Shown here: positions 1-8,504 of the stretch, in pieces | How positions within the stretch are numbered: position 1 is the stretch's first letter | Layout: each line of letters starts with the position of its first letter | Assembly (NCBI RefSeq): GCF_001183985.1 | Contig: NZ_LFZW01000001.1 | Span: 5,047,828-5,111,827 of the forward strand | Source: Peribacillus loiseleuriae | Lineage (GTDB): Bacteria; Bacillota; Bacilli; Bacillales; DSM-1321 | Length of the DNA stretch: 64,000 bases | Direction: 5' to 3' | Translations under genes and position numbers: made by a program | The notes under the pieces: generated by a model | What the model was told of the DNA's origin: nothing | Seen by the model: only the letters and a program-made list of their open reading frames with translations | The model's database searches: none

Positions 1-292
1 TAAGGACAACTGCGATAGCTGATATTTTAGCGGCTTCCAGTATTTTTCTTGAACCGATATACTGAGCAATAACGATGGCCGCACCATTACCGATTACTTC
101 TAAGATAAGAATGGCGATATGAAGGTATTGATTGGCAGCACCTACACCAGAAACAGCATTGTCAGAAATTGCACTCAACATAAATGTATCGACAATCCCC
201 ATAAGCATAAATAGAAAAATCTCTAAAAAAATAGGCCATGTGAGGGAGAATATATTAAAATCCTTCTGCATTTTCGTAGAATTTGAAACCAA
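1..292 (-). CDS. MATE-family efflux transporter, N-terminal part (cut by window edge)
   Basis: The reverse strand reads an open frame that runs off the left edge, so only about the first 97 residues are visible. The translation contains SLTWPIFLEIFLFMLMGIVD and later SGVGAANQYLHIAILILEVI, the N-terminal helices and loop typical of MATE (NorM/DinF-like) multidrug or cation antiporters. A TTG start at 290-292 is preferred because AAGGTG lies five bases upstream; an ATG seven codons inside (269-271) has no comparable site. Substrate cannot be inferred. The family call is from recognised sequence pattern; the remaining helices are outside the window. Confidence 0.8.
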   Translation of the reverse strand, partial: MVSNSTKMQKDFNIFSLTWPIFLEIFLFMLMGIVDTFMLSAISDNAVSGVGAANQYLHIAILILEVIGNGAAIVIAQYIGSRKILEAAKISAIAVVL

Positions 293-857
293 AATTTCAC
301 CTTCTTAATTTTATATACTACTTGAAACAAATAGTATCGTATCACAGTTCAATTGCAGTTACACGAAATTTTTTAAATATTAACAAATTACAATTCCTCC
401 CTTATTTTTTCATAAAAAGGGGACAGATCTGCATGAATTTTAAAAGCATGATCCATTAATTTGAAGAATAAACTAGTATGCTACCACTTCTATTACACCA
501 TCTAATAGAATTTGCTATTTTTACTGAGAATGCCCCGTACTAGACGGCCGGATTTAAACACCAGATTTTTTTATGCAGATTATATATGTTGAGTGAAAGA
601 TCTCCGTTTTTCTTTTCATTCCGGATTGTAACCTTGATATGTAGTACCGAGCGCTCCCACTTTTCGCGGGTAGGAATGCTCGTGCTTAAATTCTCTCTTT
701 TCTATTTCTCTAACTTTACCTATATCAGTCATGATCATTGCCAACCGGCTGAAAGTGGAGTGAAAGAAATTGAAGATTCTTACGTATGCCCTTGTGTACT
801 GACATGTATTTACGTTATCTTAGAATCACAAATCTAAATGTAAAGGTGTGCGTACTT
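293..857. other. 565-base gap with one hairpin
   Basis: No convincing gene lies between the MATE start and the pseudouridine synthase start. A short open frame at 586-837 has no ribosome binding site and an unlikely composition. The only structure seen is an imperfect GC-rich hairpin at 648-682 (CGAGC paired with GCTCG, with an inner CCCaC/GcGGG). It may belong to the leader of the downstream gene or be a remnant. Confidence 0.4.
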
Positions 858-1565
858 TTGCGAATTAATAAGTATATTAGTGAATCCGGGATTACATCAA
901 GACGGGGTGCCGATAAGTGGATTGCTGAAGGCAAAGTGACGATTAATGGAGTTACGGCTGAATTGGGCAGCCAGGCTGAACCCGGAGATGATGTGCGAGT
1001 AGATGGGAAACCGGTTATAATCGAACAACAAAGTGTATACCTTGTTCTCAATAAACCAGTAGGCATTACAAGCACTACGGAAAAACATATTAAAGGAAAT
1101 ATTGTTGACTTCGTGAACCACCCATTGCGTATTTTTCATATAGGAAGACTCGATAAAGATTCAGAAGGGTTAATCTTGCTCACTAATGATGGCGATATCG
1201 TAAATGAAATTCTACGATCTGAAAACAAACACGAGAAAGAATATATTGTACAAGTAGACAAGCCCATCACCGACTCATTCTTAAGCAATATGGCTTCAGG
1301 CGTAGATATCTTAGATACTAAGACTCTTCCTTGTAAAATCATTCAACTTTCTAAAAACAGTTTCAAAATAATACTGACTCAAGGCTTAAATCGGCAAATT
1401 CGTCGTATGTGCTCTACTCTTGATTATCAAGTAGTGAGTTTGCAGCGAATTCGTATCATGAATATTAAGCTTGGCGGACTTGCGGTAGGACAGTGGCGTG
1501 ATCTGACTAAAGCTGAAAAGGAAGAATTATTTTCCGAGCTCAACTACACGCCTCGAAAACGATAA
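858..1565 (+). CDS. 23S rRNA pseudouridine synthase, RluF/RluB type
   Basis: The 235-residue protein isomerises a uridine of 23S rRNA to pseudouridine. An N-terminal S4 RNA-binding domain (RINKYISESGITSRRGAD, about residues 2-60) is followed by the RsuA/RluB catalytic domain with the motif GRLDKDSEGLILLT; Asp99 is the expected catalytic residue. The LNRQIRRMC motif near the C-terminus is also typical of this family. The TTG start at 858 is chosen because AAAGGTG lies at 842-848 and because the S4 domain begins there; longer in-frame starts add residues unlike the family. The RluF assignment over RluB/RluE rests on overall resemblance and is less certain than the family. Confidence 0.88.
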   Translation: MRINKYISESGITSRRGADKWIAEGKVTINGVTAELGSQAEPGDDVRVDGKPVIIEQQSVYLVLNKPVGITSTTEKHIKGNIVDFVNHPLRIFHIGRLDKDSEGLILLTNDGDIVNEILRSENKHEKEYIVQVDKPITDSFLSNMASGVDILDTKTLPCKIIQLSKNSFKIILTQGLNRQIRRMCSTLDYQVVSLQRIRIMNIKLGGLAVGQWRDLTKAEKEELFSELNYTPRKR

Positions 1566-1619
1566 TTCTACAAAAAACCAACCAGAGATCTTCTCATCTG
1601 GTTGGTTTTTTGTAGAATT
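1564..1619. terminator. Bidirectional intrinsic terminator between convergent genes
   Basis: A 23-base inverted repeat (1564-1586 against 1597-1619) contains AAAAAACCAACCAGA and its complement around a ten-base loop. The stem has an A-run on one side and a T-run on the other, so it can stop transcription from both the pseudouridine synthase and the kinase gene. It overlaps both stop codons. Confidence 0.9.
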
Positions 1620-2922
1620 ATGGCTTAGGTATATTACATGTAACCACTATTTCACGATCGGTCACATGAAACTTGATATGTCCATCGTATCTTTTCACAA
1701 TTTCTTTTACGATAAACAATCCCTGCCCTCTTATCTTGCCCGCCTTTTCTTTCTTAGTTGAAAAGCCTCTTTCAAAGACATTCTCTATCACCTTTTCATT
1801 CATAACAAGTCCGGTGTTCGTTACTTCAAATATATATTGACTGTTACTTACGTTACAAGCTACCTTAATTCTCCGATCGGGCTCTGGAAGTTCAATTGTA
1901 GCTTCAATCGCATTATCAACTAAATTAGACAGGATTTTTATCAAATCAGTCGACTTAATTTTTGAGAATGAATCATCGGATATATCAAACTCGATCTCTA
2001 CCATATGATTTTCTGCGGTAAGCTTTTTTGTTTCCATTAATACAGATAAACCTGGGTTGTTTACATTCAAGTTAATATTCTCAATCGCATGTACTTCTTT
2101 AAAGAGATACGTTAAATACTCTAAAGCTTGTTCATGATTGCCCAGCTTCAATAAACCGTGGATTACTTGAATATGGTTAGAAAAATCATGTCGTAAAGAC
2201 TGCACAGAAGAGATTAAGGAACGAAACTCCGATTGATACGTTACTTCTGTTTCACCCACTTCTTTTTTCAATTCTCTTTGGTACCATTTTTCAATGATAA
2301 AAAAAGAAAAGAGCAAAACTACTACGAACAGGCCATTAAAAATCAGCATATATAAATTATTCTTTATTACATTGTCACCGATATGATTAAGCGCTTCTGT
2401 ACTTATATCAATGGCTAGAAAACCAATTATCTCTTCTTTGTTATCAATAATAGGCGCCCCAACGGTAAGATATTGTCCATATACCGGATCATTAATAATG
2501 CCCGTATAAAAGGTTTTCCCATAATAAGCTTGCTTAACCTGTTTTTCTGGAACCGTACACACCATGCCTATTTCTACATTTTTCGCCATTGGCATTCCTG
2601 CTATCATCACTTTCGAGATTCTAGGGTTATCAATAGCTAGTGAATAGAGATGTAAAGCTCCGGTTTTATCTCTTGCATCATTAAAGTATTTATGGATAGC
2701 CCTATATTCTTTACCCTTTACCGGGTTTTCAAGAAACTTCTTGTACAAATCTATATCCATGGAAGCTGCGATGCTCTTTGCTGTCTCTATATTGTGGACA
2801 GCAATCGATTCTTCTGTTGTCTTTTTAATAGTAAAATAGGATGCGAGGATATTTACACCCGTGAAGAATACGACTAAGAATATAGCCAATCCAAAAATTA
2901 ATTTTATTTTTGTTTTTTTCAT
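1618..2922 (-). CDS. Orphan sensor histidine kinase with Spo0B-type dimerisation domain
   Basis: The 434-residue membrane kinase has a transmembrane helix at about 9-29, an extracytoplasmic sensor region (about 30-185) resembling a single-Cache/PAS-like domain of the DcuS/CitA class, and a second helix at about 190-210. The cytoplasmic part carries LRHDFSNHIQ, with His245 as the phosphorylation site, in the style of Spo0B/CitA/AgrC-type kinases. A HATPase domain follows with N-box NLVDNAIEA and G-box GQGLFIVKEI. No response regulator gene lies beside it. The ATG at 2920-2922 is used; a TTG six codons upstream directly abuts AAAGG and is an alternative. The ligand is not predictable. Confidence 0.82.
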   Translation of the reverse strand: MKKTKIKLIFGLAIFLVVFFTGVNILASYFTIKKTTEESIAVHNIETAKSIAASMDIDLYKKFLENPVKGKEYRAIHKYFNDARDKTGALHLYSLAIDNPRISKVMIAGMPMAKNVEIGMVCTVPEKQVKQAYYGKTFYTGIINDPVYGQYLTVGAPIIDNKEEIIGFLAIDISTEALNHIGDNVIKNNLYMLIFNGLFVVVLLFSFFIIEKWYQRELKKEVGETEVTYQSEFRSLISSVQSLRHDFSNHIQVIHGLLKLGNHEQALEYLTYLFKEVHAIENINLNVNNPGLSVLMETKKLTAENHMVEIEFDISDDSFSKIKSTDLIKILSNLVDNAIEATIELPEPDRRIKVACNVSNSQYIFEVTNTGLVMNEKVIENVFERGFSTKKEKAGKIRGQGLFIVKEIVKRYDGHIKFHVTDREIVVTCNIPKP

Positions 2923-2962
2923 ATGAATGTTTTTTTCCAACCTTTATTATGAATTTCTAAGC

Positions 2963-3124
2963 AGATAAAGTGAATCTTCAATCAGTGGGGGTTCTTCATC
3001 CCACTGATTGTTAGCTGAACCAATCGGGCTTTTACGGACAGTTATCTCACCTACGCTTCTTCGATTCCACTAATCTTTAAGGGGATTACTGCCCGTCAAT
3101 GCGGGATAAAGTGAATCTTCATAA
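2963..3124. repeat. Interspersed palindromic repeat, copy R1 (divergent)
   Basis: This intergenic stretch matches the repeat family seen at 25891-25970, 54561-54597, 55968-56082 and 62991-63099. Shared blocks are TTCAATCAGTGGGG, CACCTACGCTTCTTCGATTCC and a closing CAATGCGGGATAAA. This copy also has an internal inverted repeat CAATCAGTGGG/CCCACTGATTG. The remaining gap to 3347 shows no gene. Confidence 0.7.
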
Positions 3125-3347
3125 ACTCTTGCATACTATCAATTTAATGATACCGTACGCTTATTTTACTATACTTTAAAATAGTTACATACCCAAAAGG
3201 TAATTCACTTAACAAAAATCACCATTTATACCAAAGTCCTATAAACAGCTTCTAAACATTTCTATGTAATATGGAGATTTAAAACATCAAGGGAATTTAA
3301 AACGCAAAAATAGGAGGAAAGGCAAAGCCTATCCTCCCATTGAAACG

Positions 3348-3987
3348 TTACCTAATATAGCCTTTCCCAACCAGAATGTCTGAAATGATGTCTGTCGGAA
3401 TAGTAAACTCTACTAAACCCATATATAGCCCGGTGCAACCTCAAATTGATCAAATGCGATAACTAACTTGTTCTGATCATTAATATAAAAATTTTGATCT
3501 TTATCTATTTTTTCAAATCTTTCTGGTACATCGTCATTCATCCAGTAAATTTTGTTCGGATCTGCTTTCATCTGCTCAACCATCTGCGCTTTGATATTTT
3601 CACTCTTAAGATCCTCAAAATAACGGAGGATGATGATAGATTTATATTTAACCGGCAGTTCGTCCAGTGCCTTCTGCAAGTCAACATTTTGATAATCATC
3701 CACTTGACCCTGACTGAAAAACTCTAACGTTTCTACATCAGTAAGTGTCACTTTCTTTTGTTTGCACAAAAAATCTAATGCAGCGTGAACAATAATCTTA
3801 TAAAACCAGCTGTTAATCGATTGAGAATCATTAATCTTGTCGACGGTGATTAATGCCTTTTTTATGGACTCCTGAATAATATCAAGGGCGTCTTCTTTAT
3901 TTTTCACATAGCTGAAAGCCAGCCCGTAATAGTTTTCTTTTTTTCAGTAATTGTTGTTACAAGTAATTGGCAGACATCCTGTTTCAT
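3348..3987 (-). pseudogene. Decayed sigV-rsiV locus: ECF sigma factor fused to its anti-sigma C-terminus
   Basis: The first part reads as a SigV-like ECF sigma factor: MKQDVCQLLVTT, then SYVKNKEDALDIIQESIKKA (region 2) and LPVKYKSIIILRYFEDL (region 4). After about 120 residues the frame passes directly into FYINDQNKLVIAFDQFEVAP, which is the conserved C-terminus of RsiV-type (DUF3298) anti-sigma proteins, so the end of sigV and most of rsiV are deleted. Two further lesions are visible: one base is missing in an A-run near 3943, and two extra bases sit after APGY near 3420; correcting the latter restores LVEFTIP and an end at 3348. The longest intact frame is 3413-3907. The intact locus would sense lysozyme-type envelope stress. 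Confidence 0.8.
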
Positions 3988-4047
3988 TACACGAAAGAGC
4001 TCCTTTTTCTTGAAGTTGGTACGTACCATTTGGTGTTACATTGGATA

Positions 4048-4075
4048 GACGTGTAACTATTTGAAAAAGTTTGTA
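4048..4075 (-). promoter_or_regulatory. ECF-type promoter of the sigV remnant
   Basis: On the minus strand CAAAC and CGTC are separated by 17 bases, followed by TATC. This fits the AAC / CGTC pattern of extracytoplasmic-function sigma factors and matches the autoregulated promoter expected in front of sigV. It sits about 60 bases upstream of the sigV start. Confidence 0.55.
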
Positions 4076-4138
4076 CGGTCCATAAAAAATATTGGTGAAA
4101 TTTACAAACAAAGAAAAGGTAAGAAATTTGACGTTTCC

Positions 4139-4165
4139 TGAAACAAATCTTTTCCTCCAAACGTC
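4139..4165 (+). promoter_or_regulatory. ECF-type promoter of the polysaccharide deacetylase gene
   Basis: TGAAAC (4139-4144) and CGTC (4162-4165) are spaced by 17 bases, the consensus of sigma M/V/W/X promoters, 37 bases before the deacetylase start. The CGTCTATC element mirrors the one in the divergent sigV promoter, suggesting both were SigV targets. Confidence 0.7.
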
Positions 4166-4201
4166 TATCTGATAGACTGATAGTATAAGGGGACTCGTAA
4201 T

Positions 4202-5635
4202 ATGAAAAAAAAAGTGAAGAAATTTAAAAGAATCAAATTAAAGCGCGTTTTTACATTATTAGTATGCATATTCGTACTAGTAATCTCCATAAGATATGTC
4301 ATTTCAGAACGAGCACAGGCCACTGTCAAAAAGGAAGTAGAAATTTTTACAGATGAAAAATATCCGACAGTAGAAATACAAACAATGATTAAAGACCAAA
4401 CCCATGGGGGATATTCTGTTAGTTATCCAACATTACAAATAAAAAAAATTGATCAAGCGTTAAAAGCTTATGTAAATGAAGAAATAGCCAGCTATCAGCA
4501 AACGATTGCGCAGAAGAATATCCCAAAGAAAACCTCCACTGAACTAACGATTACATACGATATCACTCATTATAGTGAACAAACAGTAACCGTTCTATTT
4601 AATAAGTATCAATTTACTGATGGTAAATGGGGAGTACCTTCCATCCAAACATTTACCTTTGATCTTCCGTCACAAAAACAGATTTCATTACAAGATATTT
4701 TCTATAAAAATAGTGATTATCTGAACAGTTTATCGATGATTGCTTATACCGAATTGAAGAAGAATAAAGAACTTGCGGAATCAGAGATTTTAAAAGCAAA
4801 AACTGAACCGAACAAAGATAACTTCAGCCAATTTTCTTTGCTTGAAGATGCCATCGTCTTGTATTTCCAACCGTTTCTAGGAGCAACTGGGTATTCCGAT
4901 ACAAAATCGATTGCTGTTAAAAAAGCAGTATTCGATTCAATTCTTAAAGATTCATACAAAAACACAAAAGCGAACAAAAATAAGATTAAAGAAACTCCAC
5001 CCAGTCATATCGTGTCAGAGCTTCCAAAGCCGAGTGGAATTGACCCTAATAAAAAAGTCATCGCCCTTACCTTTGATGATGGTCCAAGTAAAGGACCGAC
5101 AACTTTAATCCTGGATGCATTGAAAGAATATGACAGTCACGCCACATTCTTTGTACTAGGAAATCGAGTTCAATATTATCCAGAGATCATTCAAAGAATG
5201 TTTGAGGAAGGCAATGAGGTTGGCAATCACTCTTGGAATCACCCGCAGCTAACCCGCCTGAAGGAAGAACAAATACAGCACCAAATTTTTGACACTCAAG
5301 CGATCATAAAGAAAGTAAGCGGTCATGAGCCTATTCATATCCGTCCACCATATGGAGCAATTAATAATGACGTTCGTCAATACTTGGGGGATTTGAGCGT
5401 TGCTCTGTGGAATATTGATCCCGAAGATTGGAAATCACGAGACAAAGACCATATTGTCCATTCAGTGATGAGCAAAGTTAGTGATGGTAAGATTGTCCTT
5501 ATGCATGACATTTACTCCACAAGTGCAGAGGCTGCTGTGGACATCATTAAACAGCTTAAAGCACAAGACTATCAATTAGTCACAATTTCTGAGCTTGAAG
5601 AAGTGAAAAAACTGCGACAAGAATCTACCAAATAA
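4202..5635 (+). CDS. PdaC-like membrane-anchored polysaccharide (peptidoglycan) deacetylase
   Basis: The 477-residue protein has a basic N-terminus and one membrane helix (about 15-30), an extracellular DUF4163/DUF3298 region (about 50-260) and a NodB polysaccharide deacetylase domain (about 280-470). NodB motifs are intact: TFDDGP (Asp292-Asp293), HSWNH (His343 and His347, metal ligands), RPPYG, DPEDW and LMHD. The arrangement and length match B. subtilis PdaC, which N-deacetylates peptidoglycan and contributes to lysozyme resistance. It faces the sigV/rsiV remnant and has an ECF promoter, so it was probably part of that stress response. With sigV broken, expression would need another ECF sigma factor such as SigM or SigW; that is inference. 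Confidence 0.87.
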   Translation: MKKKVKKFKRIKLKRVFTLLVCIFVLVISIRYVISERAQATVKKEVEIFTDEKYPTVEIQTMIKDQTHGGYSVSYPTLQIKKIDQALKAYVNEEIASYQQTIAQKNIPKKTSTELTITYDITHYSEQTVTVLFNKYQFTDGKWGVPSIQTFTFDLPSQKQISLQDIFYKNSDYLNSLSMIAYTELKKNKELAESEILKAKTEPNKDNFSQFSLLEDAIVLYFQPFLGATGYSDTKSIAVKKAVFDSILKDSYKNTKANKNKIKETPPSHIVSELPKPSGIDPNKKVIALTFDDGPSKGPTTLILDALKEYDSHATFFVLGNRVQYYPEIIQRMFEEGNEVGNHSWNHPQLTRLKEEQIQHQIFDTQAIIKKVSGHEPIHIRPPYGAINNDVRQYLGDLSVALWNIDPEDWKSRDKDHIVHSVMSKVSDGKIVLMHDIYSTSAEAAVDIIKQLKAQDYQLVTISELEEVKKLRQESTK

Positions 5636-5686
5636 TGAAACTGGCTTTTCCCACCAAACTTTTATAGCATGATAAAGTAACAAAAC

Positions 5687-5737
5687 AAGGGCGTCTCAAG
5701 TAAAGGATCTGATACTTTGCTTGAGACGCCCCTTTTT
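5687..5737 (+). terminator. Intrinsic terminator after the deacetylase gene
   Basis: GGGCGTCTCAAG and CTTGAGACGCCC form a stem (5689-5700 with 5720-5731) followed by CTTTTT. It lies about 50 bases after the stop codon. Confidence 0.85.
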
Positions 5738-6014
5738 GGCTGTTTAAGCAGGATGAATCCTGGATAATCCACTTGCCGTTCCTAGAAGAAACATAGATGA
5801 CTGACAAGATACATCTCATTCCTTCTAGTCACATTATGCTTGTTCGTATCTTCTGCTGTATTCATGAAAAATGCCTACCACAATTCTCAGAAAGGTTAAG
5901 ATTAACAAGGATCTTTGAACTTGAAGGGCTATGGCTATATTGCTCACTAAAACCTCTACCCTTTTCTCCCGATCCATATCAGGCTGGGAAATGACAAGCG
6001 ACCTAGTGTCCTTT

Positions 6015-6299
6015 TTAAACCTCGTGAAATTTAGGCTGTTCTTCTCTACAACGAGTGTGTAATCTGCAACCTGACGGGGGGTTAGCCGGTGAGGGTATTT
6101 CTCCTTGGATGGAAATCAACTCTCTAGGACGGGATGGGTCAGCTATAGGAACGGAGCTAATAAGTCCCTTTGTATAATGGTGAGCTGGATGCAAGAACAA
6201 CTCTTCACTTGTCGCAATTTCAACAAGTTTCCCCAAATAAATCACACCAATTCGATCCGAGATATGGCGCACGATATTCAAACCGTGGGCAATAAATCA
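6015..6299 (-). pseudogene. C-terminal fragment of an oligopeptide ABC transporter ATPase (OppF/AppF type)
   Basis: About 94 residues remain. They begin FIAHGLNIVRHISDR, the H-loop region of Opp/Dpp ATPases (usually ISHDL; here the usual Asp is Gly), and continue through YLGKLVEIA, HPAHHYTKGLISSVP and the C-terminal cysteine-containing motif GCRLHTRC. No Walker A, signature or Walker B part exists upstream, where a stop codon interrupts. It is a leftover of a deleted or rearranged peptide transporter operon. The surrounding 5738-6561 shows no other gene. Confidence 0.82.
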
Positions 6300-6561
6300 A
6301 TAGGTTAAATGAAGTTCACTTTGCAAGTCCTTCATTTAAGGAAAACTACAAACTTTCTATTGATTTAGCAGACTATTGTGATATTTGATATCAATAATTA
6401 TATACAATTATAATTAATCCAATAAGTAAAGTTGTATTTAAAGAAAGAAGTGGCACACTATTTAGCAAAACTTTTGGTAAAAATTTTATGAATCTTTTCC
6501 ACTAAGTTATCCGTATTACTAATGAAACAATGGGACAATAAATTTTGAAAGGGGATGCTTT

Positions 6562-8244
6562 ATGGGAAACATCTTGCTATTTTCACTTATTATTGGAATA
6601 GTTTCTGCAATAATTCTTGTACCCGTCTATAAAAGTAAAAAATCAAATAAAAAAGAGGAAAAATCGCTAAAAATCAGTGCCATGATCGTTGCAATTGTCC
6701 TTTTAATCCTTATTATGTTTGCATTCTATTATCTAAGTAATCTGGATAGAAACCTATCTTCTTTATGGCTGTTCGTAATCATTATTACCGCCGGTGGGGC
6801 TGTACTTGCATCTGGGAAGGAAAGGTTAATTAAAGCTGTTCTATTGATTGGAAGTCTCATCCTTGGGGCCTATTTCCTAACAGCTGGTATATTTAATGCG
6901 GATGAAAAATATGAACTAGCAAAAATGGAAGAAAAGGTAGAAATCAAGCCTTTTGATGAGAAGGTGACCCCTGCGAGTGTACCACCACAATTTGCACGCA
7001 ACAAAATGAGAAAGGCATTTGGCCAAGTCCCAAATACAAGCTATTACGAGCTTGGAAACTTGCAGATCCAAAAGGTAAATGGGGAATATGTATACATTGC
7101 TCCAGTTGAATTTTCAGGATTTTTCAAATGGTGGAATGGAGAAGAGATTCCTGGCTACTTTATTTTAAGTGCTACTGATTCTACTGCTAATCCAAAATTT
7201 ATGAAGGAAGAAATGATTTATACTCCTTCCTCCTATTTCAATAAAAATGTTGAGCGTCATATTCGGATGCAATACCCGAAACATATCTTTTATGGGGATG
7301 CATATCTAGAGATTGATGATGAGGGGAAACCTTATTATATCCGTTCGTTTGGTGAATTTATTTCCGCACGAAATGGATTTACTGTAAAAGGTCTAGTTGT
7401 TGTAGATCCGAAAAACGGCAAAACGAAAGCATATAATTTAGCAGACGTCCCAGAGTTTATAGATGGTGCTGTCTCTCCTGAAGTAGTCAGCTTACAAAAC
7501 AGTTATTTCGGAAACTATGTCCATGGATTTTGGAATAGCATTTTTGGTAAATCAGACGTGAAACTTCCATCAGATGAAGGAACAGTGGCCAATGTAACGC
7601 CGATTTTTAACGAAGATGGAGAGATGTATTATTTCACTGATTTTACAAGTCCGAAAGAAGGCGTCGATTCCATGCTTGGTTACTCACTGACAAACTCAAG
7701 AACGGGCATTGCCACTTACTATACGGGTAACCTAGAAGAATCTTATATGGATTCACAAGGGGCTTTGCAAATTATTGAAAAAAAATTCATTGAAAAGAAA
7801 TGGCATGGAGAAATGTCTGTTCTCTATAACTTTTACGGTGAAGCTAGCTGGTTAACACCTGTACTTGATTCTAACGGCTTTCTGCAAAATTACTTTATCG
7901 TATCTGCAGCTAATCCAGAAATATCTGTATATGGGATTACCCCAAATGAAGCGTTAAAACAGTATAAAACAGCCTTGCAAAGAGGAGGAGGAACGGTCGA
8001 TGGAAGCTCCAAAGCAGATGATAGGAAAATAAACGGAACGGTGATCAGAGTCTATAAAGAAAAGGCTGGAGATTTCACTGTTGTTTCTTTTCTATTAGAC
8101 AACCACCAAAGCTATATGATTTCTTCTGAAAAAAATCCAAAGTCCATCTACTTAAAAGAAGGAGATAAGGTAAACGTTACCTATTTGGCGACGGGTGAAG
8201 ATTTCTTGCCTGCGAAAGATCTAGTAATTGAAGGACTAGAATAA
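6562..8244 (+). CDS. Unknown large membrane protein with extracytoplasmic domain
   Basis: The 560-residue protein has four predicted membrane helices in the first 115 residues (about 4-22, 39-60, 68-85, 90-110), then a large hydrophilic region with many aromatic residues, and a C-terminal stretch from about 495 (KINGTVIRVYKEKAGDFTVV) that looks like a small beta-barrel. I do not recognise a named family; similar proteins are annotated as hypothetical in Bacillus. GAAAGGGGATGC precedes the ATG at a good distance. It is flanked by the Opp remnant and a terminator, so it appears monocistronic. No catalytic motif was seen. Confidence 0.75.
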   Translation: MGNILLFSLIIGIVSAIILVPVYKSKKSNKKEEKSLKISAMIVAIVLLILIMFAFYYLSNLDRNLSSLWLFVIIITAGGAVLASGKERLIKAVLLIGSLILGAYFLTAGIFNADEKYELAKMEEKVEIKPFDEKVTPASVPPQFARNKMRKAFGQVPNTSYYELGNLQIQKVNGEYVYIAPVEFSGFFKWWNGEEIPGYFILSATDSTANPKFMKEEMIYTPSSYFNKNVERHIRMQYPKHIFYGDAYLEIDDEGKPYYIRSFGEFISARNGFTVKGLVVVDPKNGKTKAYNLADVPEFIDGAVSPEVVSLQNSYFGNYVHGFWNSIFGKSDVKLPSDEGTVANVTPIFNEDGEMYYFTDFTSPKEGVDSMLGYSLTNSRTGIATYYTGNLEESYMDSQGALQIIEKKFIEKKWHGEMSVLYNFYGEASWLTPVLDSNGFLQNYFIVSAANPEISVYGITPNEALKQYKTALQRGGGTVDGSSKADDRKINGTVIRVYKEKAGDFTVVSFLLDNHQSYMISSEKNPKSIYLKEGDKVNVTYLATGEDFLPAKDLVIEGLE

Positions 8245-8264
8245 CCTTATCCTATTAGAAATGC

Positions 8265-8304
8265 AAAACACGATGAAGGCTTTAATCGCTTCATCGTGTT
8301 TTTA
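8265..8304 (+). terminator. Intrinsic terminator
   Basis: AAACACGATGAAG pairs with CTTCATCGTGTTT across a ten-base loop, followed by a T-run. It starts about 20 bases after the preceding stop codon. Confidence 0.88.
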
Positions 8305-8399
8305 TTTTAATCTCTGGTTTGCAACTGTCTTTGATAAGATTTTCTATGGCAAATCTACTATCAGATGCTAATACATAAATAAAATCACAGCAAAACTTA

Positions 8400-8484
8400 G
8401 AGGGTGTCACATAACGAAAGGGTCTGTCCCCTCGCACTCTATATACAGTTTATAGAGTGCGAGGGCAGACCCCTTTGGGACTCC
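8400..8484. repeat. Palindromic interspersed element (GGGTCTG family), near-perfect copy
   Basis: An inverted repeat has arms of about 22 bases (8420-8443 and 8451-8472) built from GGGTCTGTCCCCTCGCACTC. Related, more degenerate elements occur at 25506-25625, 47262-47388 and 56884-56991. It ends just before the symporter stop codon and may also act as its terminator. Confidence 0.7.
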
Positions 8485-8504
8485 TACTTTTGTATGATCC
8501 AATT

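Noticed and set aside
586-837. 83-codon open frame
   Set aside because: It has no ribosome binding site and an improbable composition and overlaps the leader of the pseudouridine synthase gene.
5797-5994. 65-codon open frame after the deacetylase terminator
   Set aside because: No ribosome binding site and no recognisable protein pattern.
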